A stretch of DNA of 64,000 bases, taken from contig NZ_FUYN01000003.1 of assembly GCF_900168025.1 (NCBI RefSeq), positions 372,001 to 436,000 of the forward strand. Reading direction: 5' to 3'. The notes under the pieces were generated by a model. That model ran no database searches and was not told the origin of the DNA. It saw nothing but the letters and a program-made list of their open reading frames with translations. The DNA is from Acetoanaerobium noterae (GTDB lineage Bacteria; Bacillota; Clostridia; Peptostreptococcales; Filifactoraceae). A program made the position numbers and the translations under genes. Shown here piece after piece: positions 29,410 through 40,900 of the stretch. How positions within the stretch are numbered: position 1 is the first letter of the stretch; each line of letters opens with the position of its first letter.

Positions 29410-29438
29410 ATTATATGCATAAGATTTATTTATTTCAA
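29410..29438 (-). promoter_or_regulatory. Sigma-A type promoter of oppBCDFA
   Basis: Read on the minus strand: TTGAAA, 17 bases, TATAAT. It lies about 70 bases upstream of the oppB start. The rest of the 29340-29742 intergenic region is very AT-rich and holds no convincing gene; the other feature in it is the terminator at 29675-29716. Confidence 0.65.
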
Positions 29439-29674
29439 TAATATTACAGCAAATCAAATTTTAACTTTATTTAACATTTTAAAACTGTACTTGAAAAATG
29501 AACGTTCTAAGGTGACATTCATTATCGTTTATCGTATATTAAAATATAAACTCAAACAAAAGCTTAATTTTTAATATTTTCACAATTTATCAACAATTGT
29601 TGTTTGTTAATTAAAAATTATAAAATATAAAAATAAAATTATATGTCTTTAAATGGCGTACATATTGTTTTGTT

Positions 29675-29716
29675 AAAAAAAGCCACAAATGTTAAGTTTT
29701 GTTAACATTTATGGCT
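29675..29716 (-). terminator. Rho-independent terminator after the CamA-like methylase
   Basis: Arms AGCCA-CAAATGTTAA and TTAACATTT-ATGGCT with loop GTTTTG, followed on the minus strand by seven T. It starts 27 bases beyond the methylase stop. Confidence 0.8.
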
Positions 29717-29742
29717 CAATATTTAGATTCTTTTAAGCTTTC

Positions 29743-31503
29743 TTAAAGATTGTAAAGCTCATTCCATATTATATTATCTATTTCTAATTTCAATTGACTT
29801 ATCTCCAAAGCGTTGCATATCTTGGAATTAGTGATTTTTTGCGCTCTATACGCTATTTCTAGCTTTTTATCCTCGCTTATATCTATAACAGGCATTTCAC
29901 TTAGAGGTCTTTGGTATAGCTCTAGATATTTTCCCTTCTTTTTGCCCACATGTCTTAAATAAAAGTCAGTGAAGGAGCTGTTTAAATAGCCTAAAATAAA
30001 AAATGGATTTTCTTTAATGTCTGTAATATAATACACATCCGCACTAGCGTAAAGCTCCTCATTGGAATATGCAAAGCTCGGATAAAGGGCTCTTTGGGGT
30101 GATACTATCTTTTCCCCTGTAAATATCTCCTTACGTCTTGGCCACTGCAAATGATAGTATGGAAGCTTTCCTAGCATAGATTCTCTTCTTTTATTTAGTA
30201 TAAATTCAAATTTAGAAAGATGCCTTATAGCCTTTTCCTTATCAGCATCACTCATTTTGTTAGTAGAATAAAACAAAAAGTACTTCGGCTTTTTTATTGA
30301 GTAAGCGGTGATGTCTGAATTTTTGTAGAAGCTTACTAAGCAAGAGCATACATTTATATACTCGCTAGCTTCTTTTTCATTTAAAACAAATATCCCATCA
30401 CCTATCTTTATATTCATATCAGCTTCGTTATCAATTTGTTCTTTCAAAACACTTAGGTTTTTATTTGTTACCCTGTCCGCTCCGCTTACTATGCCTTGAT
30501 TAATAGCTGCAAGCTCTCCTAAAGTCGATTTTGTATGCTTCTTTATTTTTTCAAAAATACCCTGTGTCTTTTTAGATATGAAATTAAAGTACGGGGAATA
30601 GGTCATACAAAATTCACTAGAAACACAGCTTTTAATAAAATCTGATTGCTTCTCTTTTGATATAGAAATTTCAGGTTCAGGGCTCATATTTATGTCATCT
30701 AAAATATTTTTTAAGATTTTGCCTAAGTCATTTTTGGTTTCATTTATAAGGTAGTAAGAAAACTCTGCTGTTTTTTTCTTCTGAAGAAAAAAAATCAAGC
30801 TGTGGTGACCTGCCGCATCTTTAAATGCTCTAAGCTCTCCAAAATCAATTATATCTATAAAGCTAGCTCTAGCTCTAATAGCTTCTCTTAATTTTGAAGC
30901 TGAATCTGCCCTAGTCCAATAGGCTGGGGTTATCATAGCTAAAATTCCATCTTCATTTAATAGCTCTAAAGATTTCTCAATGAAAAAGTAAAAATAGTCC
31001 ATGCCTTTTTCATAATATTTTTGCCCAAACTCAGTAGCTCTTATTTTAGAAAACACAGCTCTATTTCCCTTTTCTCCTATATAAGGAGGGTTGCCTATTA
31101 TAAGGTCAAAGCCTTGTTCATTAAAATCAGTCAAATAATCTTTGCACTTAAGATTTAGGCTATCCGCATAGCTTATCCCAGCCTTTTTTAAGTTGTCTTT
31201 AGCAAGCTCAATAGCCGATGCTTCTATATCTATCCCAATAAAGTTAGTTTTTAGGAACTCACTTAGCTTATAGCTTTTTATATACTCTTGCTCCAAAGCT
31301 TGGAATATTGCTATATCAAAGCTTGCACCTCCTATACAAGGATCCAGTATCTTTGCAGCTTCGATAGATTTATTTTTAGATTCAAAGGAATCACTTAAAA
31401 GCTTTAGGCTTCTTCTTACCATAAAATTTGAAATTTTATCATCAGTAAAAACCATTCCTAGACTTTCACGCTCGGCAGTACTTAGCTTAGGTGGATAAAT
31501 AAT
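29743..31503 (-). CDS. Orphan N6-adenine DNA methyltransferase, TaqI/Eco57I class, CamA-like; probable ATT start
   Basis: A 570-residue methyltransferase counted from the first ATG (31455), or 586 from the proposed ATT at 31503. SAM motif I reads LDPCIGGASF and catalytic motif IV is NPPY (LIIGNPPYIGEKG). The C-terminal half has the TaqI-type recognition pattern: AAINQGIVSGADR, YHLQWPRRKEIF and FFILGYLNSSFTDFYL. The order and style resemble CamA of Clostridioides difficile, an orphan adenine methylase tied to sporulation. The frame stays open 16 codons above the first ATG and encodes PPKLSTAERESLGMVFT, matching the family N-terminus; that ATG has no ribosome site, whereas ATT at 31503 has AGGTGA 6 bases upstream. 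No restriction gene is adjacent. It directly follows ligA. CamA likeness is from memory of that protein. Confidence 0.82.
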   Translation of the reverse strand: MIYPPKLSTAERESLGMVFTDDKISNFMVRRSLKLLSDSFESKNKSIEAAKILDPCIGGASFDIAIFQALEQEYIKSYKLSEFLKTNFIGIDIEASAIELAKDNLKKAGISYADSLNLKCKDYLTDFNEQGFDLIIGNPPYIGEKGNRAVFSKIRATEFGQKYYEKGMDYFYFFIEKSLELLNEDGILAMITPAYWTRADSASKLREAIRARASFIDIIDFGELRAFKDAAGHHSLIFFLQKKKTAEFSYYLINETKNDLGKILKNILDDINMSPEPEISISKEKQSDFIKSCVSSEFCMTYSPYFNFISKKTQGIFEKIKKHTKSTLGELAAINQGIVSGADRVTNKNLSVLKEQIDNEADMNIKIGDGIFVLNEKEASEYINVCSCLVSFYKNSDITAYSIKKPKYFLFYSTNKMSDADKEKAIRHLSKFEFILNKRRESMLGKLPYYHLQWPRRKEIFTGEKIVSPQRALYPSFAYSNEELYASADVYYITDIKENPFFILGYLNSSFTDFYLRHVGKKKGKYLELYQRPLSEMPVIDISEDKKLEIAYRAQKITNSKICNALEISQLKLEIDNIIWNELYNL

Positions 31504-31513
31504 CCTAACTCAC

Positions 31514-34604
<3,091 letters not shown>

Positions 34605-34635
34605 CTAATCACCCCAATTATTTTTAATAATTAAT

Positions 34636-35577
34636 TTAGTAACCCCTCTTTATATCTACTACATTCTTTAAAGGTTTATTTTGAATAAATGCTTTTAAAT
34701 TTTCATAAATCAAATTAAATCTTCTATTATCTCTTTGCTCTGATATCCATGAATTATGAGGTGAAATAAATACGTTATCCATCTCCCAAAGTTCACTTTC
34801 AGAGCTTAGAGGCTCCTCTTCAAAAACGTCTAAAGCCGCTCCAGCTATAGTTTTAGATTTTAGTGCCTCAGTAAGAGCTACTTCATCTATGACATTTCCT
34901 CTTGAAACATTGATTAGCATAGCAGTATTCTTCATCCATGAAAGCTTCTCTTTATCTAGAAAATGATTAGTCCTTTCAGTAAAAGGAAGTACCATTACAA
35001 GATAATCCGCTTGCTCAATAGCTGTTTTTACTTCCTCTAGAGCATAAACCTTATCAAAATAAAGTGTATCAGTTCCTTTTGTATTTACTCCTACTACATT
35101 CATTTCAAATCCTTGAAGCCTTTTTGCCGCTTCACTAGATATAGTTCCTGTACCTAGAAATGTAACCGTCTTTCCATATAGCTCTGTGAGTTTAGAATCT
35201 AGCTTCCATTTCTTTTCTTTTTTATTATCCCAAAACTTTACAGCTTTTCTTGAAAGCATAAGAAGGTTCATAACTATCCATTCACCCATAGGTATGGAAT
35301 ATCCACCTCTGTTGTTTGACAAGGTGATAGATTTATTTAGGATATCCTCTTTCGGTATAAAATCAAAGCCTATGCTAGATAGCTGAATCAGCTTAAGATT
35401 TGGAAATTTCGTTATGTCTAGTCTATCAAAAGGATTGTAGCAACACATAACCTCAGAATCATAAGGCACCTGCTCAGGAGTAAATCTGCCTTCATCAATA
35501 ATCTCAACTTCATAACCTAAAGCTCTGATACTATCCATTTTCTCTTTTCCATAATCATAAGTAAATAATACCTTCAT
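34636..35577 (-). CDS. D-isomer-specific 2-hydroxyacid dehydrogenase family protein
   Basis: A 313-residue NAD-dependent dehydrogenase. The nucleotide-binding loop is VTFLGTGTISSEAAKRLQGF (GxGxxS variant), the catalytic Arg lies in NVSRGNVIDEVAL, Glu in DVFEEEPLSSESELWEMDNVFISPH, whose His is the acid/base. The family reduces 2-keto acids or oxidises D-2-hydroxy acids (phosphoglycerate, lactate, glyoxylate and others); the substrate cannot be told here. ATG 35577 has AAAGGGTGA at good spacing; the in-frame GTG at 35589 is within that site. Confidence 0.88.
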   Translation of the reverse strand: MKVLFTYDYGKEKMDSIRALGYEVEIIDEGRFTPEQVPYDSEVMCCYNPFDRLDITKFPNLKLIQLSSIGFDFIPKEDILNKSITLSNNRGGYSIPMGEWIVMNLLMLSRKAVKFWDNKKEKKWKLDSKLTELYGKTVTFLGTGTISSEAAKRLQGFEMNVVGVNTKGTDTLYFDKVYALEEVKTAIEQADYLVMVLPFTERTNHFLDKEKLSWMKNTAMLINVSRGNVIDEVALTEALKSKTIAGAALDVFEEEPLSSESELWEMDNVFISPHNSWISEQRDNRRFNLIYENLKAFIQNKPLKNVVDIKRGY

Positions 35578-35624
35578 AATATCTCTCACCCTTTCTTTGA
35601 TACAATAAAGTTTTTATTTATTAT

Positions 35625-37001
35625 TTAAGCCAAGGCTGTATCTTCTACTAGATTTTTAGCCCATTTGTTTGAAAGAACTCTAGGAAGTCCTACTATAGTT
35701 TTAAAAAACTCTTCAAAACTAACCATAAGCACTATAAAATGAATCGGAAGCTTAAACCAAAGAGCCCCTAAAAAAGCCATCGGCACGCCTATAAGCCATA
35801 CTCCACCCATTTCTAAAAACAAGGCATATTTTGTATCTCCACCACTTCGTAAAATACCTATAATCAAAGCTGTATTAAAAGTAACAAATGGAGAGAAAAA
35901 ACATTTTACTAGCAAAATATTTCTAACGCTTTGTTCTAAATTAGGTGTAACTCCAAACCATGTATTTACTAAAGGAATACTAGTATATAAAAGTAATCCC
36001 ACTCCTGCTCCTATGGAAAAAGTAATCACACAAAATCTCTTAGCATACCTAATTGCTATTTCATCTCTTCCTGCCCCTAGCTCACTTCCAAGCATAACTG
36101 CGCAAGCATTTCCTACTCCCATTGAGCCTACCATAAATATGTTCGAAACCGTATTTGCCACCTGAACTGCTGCAATAGCTGTAGTTCCTACCCTAGAATA
36201 AGCTACAGAATACATTATAGTTCCAAGCGACCACATCATTTCATTTATAATAACTGGAGTTGCTGTAACATAGTATTTTTTTAGAAAATCCTTGTCAAAT
36301 GCCATCAGCTCTTTAATATTAGCGGCAAGAGGATGAGCTTTATCTCTATATATTATTAGTATCATTAGAAATAGCTCTGTAAATCTTGCAATTGCTGTGG
36401 CTAGTGCAGCTCCGCTAACTCCCATCTCAGGAAATCCAAATTTACCAAATATAAGCAAATAGTTAAGTCCAGTGTTAATTAATAAAGATATTGAGCTTAC
36501 TATCATAGGCATATTTGCTTTTTGGACACTTCTGCAAGAAAATCCATATGCAAAGCTTATTGCCGTAACTACATAACTAATGCCTATTATTCTTAGATAT
36601 GATACCCCAAGCTCCATAACCTCACCCTTGGCATCGAATACCATCATGATATATTTAGGAAGCACTATAGCTACAAATGAAAATATTAGTCCAATAATAG
36701 CCACAGCTATGATGGCGAATCCAAGTGTGGATTTTATTTTAGCTATATCTTTTTTACCCCAATATTGAGAAATAAAAATACCAGCACCTGAGCAAATACC
36801 AAAGGAAATTAGCATAAAGAAAAAGAACAGCTGATTTGCCATTCCTACAGCGGCAAGAGCATTCTCACTGACTCTGCCTATCATCAATATATCTATCATG
36901 TTAAGAGAAGAACTGATAAGATTTTGAATGGATATCGGTATAGCTATGGCAAGCATGGTTTTAAAAAATGTTTTGTCGAATTTTGTTTTAGTCGATGTCA
37001 T
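35625..37001 (-). CDS. MATE family multidrug/toxin efflux transporter
   Basis: A 458-residue membrane protein with about twelve helices in two related halves, starting with AIAIPISIQNLISSSLNMIDILMIGRVSENALAAVGMANQ, the MATE N-terminal signature, and repeating it at PVIINEMMWSLGTIMYSVAYSRVGTTAIAAVQVANTV. MatE proteins export cationic drugs or metabolites using H+ or Na+ gradients. The ATG at 37001 has no good ribosome site. A 12-bp perfect palindrome lies just upstream at 37023-37034 and could be a repressor site. Confidence 0.93.
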   Translation of the reverse strand: MTSTKTKFDKTFFKTMLAIAIPISIQNLISSSLNMIDILMIGRVSENALAAVGMANQLFFFFMLISFGICSGAGIFISQYWGKKDIAKIKSTLGFAIIAVAIIGLIFSFVAIVLPKYIMMVFDAKGEVMELGVSYLRIIGISYVVTAISFAYGFSCRSVQKANMPMIVSSISLLINTGLNYLLIFGKFGFPEMGVSGAALATAIARFTELFLMILIIYRDKAHPLAANIKELMAFDKDFLKKYYVTATPVIINEMMWSLGTIMYSVAYSRVGTTAIAAVQVANTVSNIFMVGSMGVGNACAVMLGSELGAGRDEIAIRYAKRFCVITFSIGAGVGLLLYTSIPLVNTWFGVTPNLEQSVRNILLVKCFFSPFVTFNTALIIGILRSGGDTKYALFLEMGGVWLIGVPMAFLGALWFKLPIHFIVLMVSFEEFFKTIVGLPRVLSNKWAKNLVEDTALA

Positions 37002-37022
37002 AATTTGTTATTTCTAAACAGG

Positions 37023-37034
37023 TAAACTAGTTTA
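37023..37034. promoter_or_regulatory. Short perfect palindrome upstream of the MATE gene, possible operator
   Basis: TAAACTAGTTTA, 22 bases before the MATE start. Perfect but short and AT-rich, so the call is weak. Confidence 0.25.
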
Positions 37035-37130
37035 GTCCTTTCTTTTTTAATCTTCTAAAGAATATGTTACATTATAACAAAAAATATTGCACTAATTTTA
37101 TACCACATATAAATTTAAATAATCTGGAAT

Positions 37131-37165
37131 GAAAAAAACTAAGCAGCCACTGGCTGCCTAGTTAA
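37131..37165 (-). terminator. Rho-independent terminator of the pirin gene
   Basis: Stem AACTA-GCAGCC paired with GGCTGC-TAGTT with one mismatch, followed on the minus strand by seven T. It overlaps the pirin stop codon. Confidence 0.75.
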
Positions 37166-37853
37166 TATCAATAAGAAAGAATTCACTTTTTCCCAAAGCT
37201 TTGATTAAAAGACTTTCAGAATCTTTAGTTCTAGCTGAATCCCTGCTGTTTAATATATGTCTGTTTATATCTAGTTTCCCATCCAATAGAAAAATAAAAG
37301 TTTTTCTTCCTTCAGTAGGAGTATATTCCAGTGTTTTTCCGCTGTCTAGTATGCTAAGATAAAAGTTCACATCCTGTCTTATATGGCAAAGTCCATCATC
37401 CTTGCCAAAAATCTTATATAAGCAGTTTGCCGCTTTTTCTTTATCAATGCTCAGCTTATCATATCCAGCTTTATTTTCATAACTATTAGGAGAAAACCAA
37501 AATTGTAAAAACTTTAATGGATATTCTTTAGATGCATTTTTCTCGCTATGCTCTATACCATCACCTGCATGAAGTATTTGAAACTCTCCCGTGTTAACAT
37601 GAGTGGTTTCGTTTGATACATTATCTAAGTGGGCTAACTCTCCCTCTAGAACATAGGTTATAACTTCCATATAATGAGTCGGATGCATATTGAAGCCTTT
37701 TGCTGGACTTAATACCTCTTCATTGAAAACCAAAAGATTGCCAAAATCATTGTTTTCCTCATCATAATAATCTTGAAAGGAGAAGGTTAAATATCCTTTA
37801 AGCCAGTCTCTGTCTACATAATGTCTTTGATCTGATGTTACAATATTAAGCAC
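37158..37853 (-). CDS. Pirin family protein (YhhW-like bicupin)
   Basis: A 231-residue cupin-fold protein. The N-terminal cupin shows the pirin pattern HPTHYMEVITYVLEGELAHLD and GDGIEHSEKN, with the His and Glu residues that bind iron in the family. Some pirins have quercetinase activity or act as redox-sensitive cofactors, but no role is assignable here. I chose the GTG at 37853 because TAGGAGTG lies 6 bases upstream and the protein then starts LNIVTSDQRHYVDRDWL, matching the family. The upstream ATG at 37874 has no ribosome site. Confidence 0.85.
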   Translation of the reverse strand: MLNIVTSDQRHYVDRDWLKGYLTFSFQDYYDEENNDFGNLLVFNEEVLSPAKGFNMHPTHYMEVITYVLEGELAHLDNVSNETTHVNTGEFQILHAGDGIEHSEKNASKEYPLKFLQFWFSPNSYENKAGYDKLSIDKEKAANCLYKIFGKDDGLCHIRQDVNFYLSILDSGKTLEYTPTEGRKTFIFLLDGKLDINRHILNSRDSARTKDSESLLIKALGKSEFFLIDIN

Positions 37854-37960
37854 AAGCAACACTCCTATATCCATATCAAGATTTGAGTTCTCTACATACT
37901 AATGATATCAGATTAAGTCATATAAGTGAATAATCAATCTGTACTAGATAAAATAATTCA

Positions 37961-40900
37961 CTACATAAAATCTCCTATTATCGGAGCAATGATTTGTGCA
38001 ACAGAACTATCTACTATACTAAACTCCTTGAATCTAACTGGAGCGCACATATAAAGCACCCCTTTTTTCTTGCCTTTATGAATTATCGGTGTAGATAATA
38101 CACTATCCCATTCTGGCATACCAGTAAGCTCATCCAGCTTGGAAACTTGCTCCCAATCTGTCAAATAAAGGCTTTTTTCCTCATCATAGCAGGTTTTGAC
38201 AATATTTAGGTTTATTTGATTTTCAAACCCATGCTTGATTACGAAGGTTCCTTGTGAGGTTCCCTTAATTAACGATTCTATTTCAGAGTCCTCGTACTTA
38301 ATTATAAAGAGCTTTTCCGCCTCAAAATATTTGAGCACATCTAGAATGTACTTATCAAACACCTCTGTATCACCATCGCTTGTTTTTATTAGATTAATCG
38401 AGTTGACAAACAGGTTTGAGCGCTGATGATTTTCGCCAAATATAGACGCAATTATATTTTCTTTTTTCCTGTCAAAAATCTCAGAGTTATTTAAAGTATT
38501 ATCCCAAATACACACTTTATTACGCCCTGAATCCTTTGCTTTGTATAGCGCTATATCAGCCTTGTTTATAAGCTCTTCCTCCCATACCCCATGCTCTGGA
38601 TATGTGGATATACCCATACTTACAGTTATAGGCTTGCCTTCTAAATCCTTCAGCTCATTATACATTTTTTCTCTGATTCTATCAGCTATGCTATAGGCTT
38701 CTACAGCACTTGTGTGTTTTAGAACCAGTACAAACTCTTCCCCTCCATACCTTGCAAATAAATCAGAGCTTCTAATAGAGCCTTGAACTATTTTCGAAAA
38801 CCGTTTTAAAGTAATGTCTCCAAAGCCGTGGCCAAAGGTATCATTTACAGATTTGAAAAAATCAATATCCATAATCACTAATGAAAACATAGATTTTTGC
38901 CCTTGAGCACTTTCAAGCTCATTTTTAATAAAAATATCAAAATATTGTCTATTGTAAGCTTGAGTTAGCTTATCAATTGAATATTTTAGCGAAAGATTAT
39001 AATTATCTATAAAAGCAGAAAGTAAATTAATAAATTTTCCTATTTCCACATAAGACTCTTCAGTAAAGCTATTTAAAACCATTTTTGATTCTAAATAAAC
39101 ATATCCAATTATATTATTTCTTGTAAGCCTTCTGTCATTTAGCTGTAGATTGTCCGTGTATATAGGTATACACATAAATCCTTTAGCTTGCGATGGAAGA
39201 AGGCTTTTGAAAATAGAATCGCTATTTTCTACAAATTCCGATACTATAAGCTTGTCTTGGACTACATCCACTTGATTAAAAATCATTTCTAGCTCTTGAG
39301 TATCTCTTATGTCATTTACACTTGATATACAGTTTATTTCTTTATCCTGTCTTAGATAAATACCTCCAGTTTGAGCCCAGGTAATAGTCATAAGCTGCTT
39401 TAGTAAAAACTCTATATTTCCGATATTCGAGTATTTAAGATTCTCTATTATAGAATCTGTGCTCAGCTCATCTCTATCCCAGTTCAGATGTTTTTTCGCT
39501 TCATCTGTAAAGGTCTTATCTTTTAGTAATACTTTTAAAATTGCATTTTCATCAACTATAGCTTTTATGGATTCCACATTTGGATTATATATATCAATTT
39601 TTTCAAGCTCAGACAAATGTAAATCTTCTATTGATAATATCCTAGTTATAATACTTGATAGCATACTTCCCAAGAAGTTATCCAAATTCATTTCTTTATT
39701 AAAGCTGTAAATTTTATCCTTTAGCTTAATATAGTTTTCAACCAGATAGCTTACACCTATAAAATAATGCTTATTCTTTATATAGTCCTCACTCAAAATA
39801 AGATTAACTTGAAATAAAAGTCTCATGTCAAAGCTTGGATTTAAGTTAACTGCAAGCATTTCCATATAATCTGTTCTAGCATCAGTTGAATTAATATAAT
39901 ATTTCATATAATCTCTTATGTTTCTTGCTCTAATGCTTTCTTTTATATCTACATTGTCTAGAACCCATCCATAGATTTCGTTTATAAGCTCTGACTTAGA
40001 AAAGTATTTTGCTATAAGCCCTATATCCAAAAACCTTTTTACTGAATATGGATATCTAGAGAGCTCTTTAGTAACTTCAAATATCTCTCTAAGGGTTCTT
40101 TCTGCATCTTCGCTCGATTCAAGCTTATCAAGATTTGCAAATAAAGCTACAGCTTTTGAAGTAATTGCTTGGAAGCCCATTAGCTTTGTTTTTGAATCTG
40201 AAATTATCTTAACATGTTTTCTTACTATATCTTTATTTCCAGCATACATGTTAAGTACTGCTTTAATTTCATGATAAAACAAAATAGCTCTATCGTATTT
40301 TATATTCTCATCAAACAAATACTCAGCCTTTTTTATATAAACTCCAGCATTTGAAAAATCTAACATCTCAATCATAATATGAGCCATATAAATGTAAGCG
40401 TAGAAAACTAAATCCTTTTTCTTTAATGAAATGGATGCCTCTATGGATTTATTAAAATAATCGATTGCATCTTCATAATTTAAATTTCTAAGAACTGCTT
40501 CCCCTAAATTAAAGTTTGAAATAGCAACCTGAGGCATGAGCTTATTTGCTTCAGCAAAATCCTTCATCAGCTTGAAATAATGCATAGCATTCTGGTTATC
40601 AAGTAAATATTCAGAGTAGATAAAACCAAAGCTGTTATAGGTCTGGGCTATTCCCATCTTATCGCCAGTGTGAATGAACAAATCCAGTATTTTTTCATGA
40701 AGAGCTAGCAATTCTTCAGTTGAATAGCCCTCCTCGTGATAAATCACGCCCTTATAGTAAAGTACCCAAGCATAATGCTTCTTATATTTTCCTTGGCATA
40801 GCGTTTCTGCTGACTCTATCCATTTTTTTGCTGATTCATACTCGCCTATCTTAATTAAATACGAAAGCATTGAGATGTAATAATCAAGCTGAGCTTTAGT

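Noticed and set aside
29371-29574. 67-codon plus-strand open frame in the opp upstream region
   Set aside because: No ribosome site, sequence composed of AT-rich spacer, and it overlaps the opp promoter; it reads as chance.
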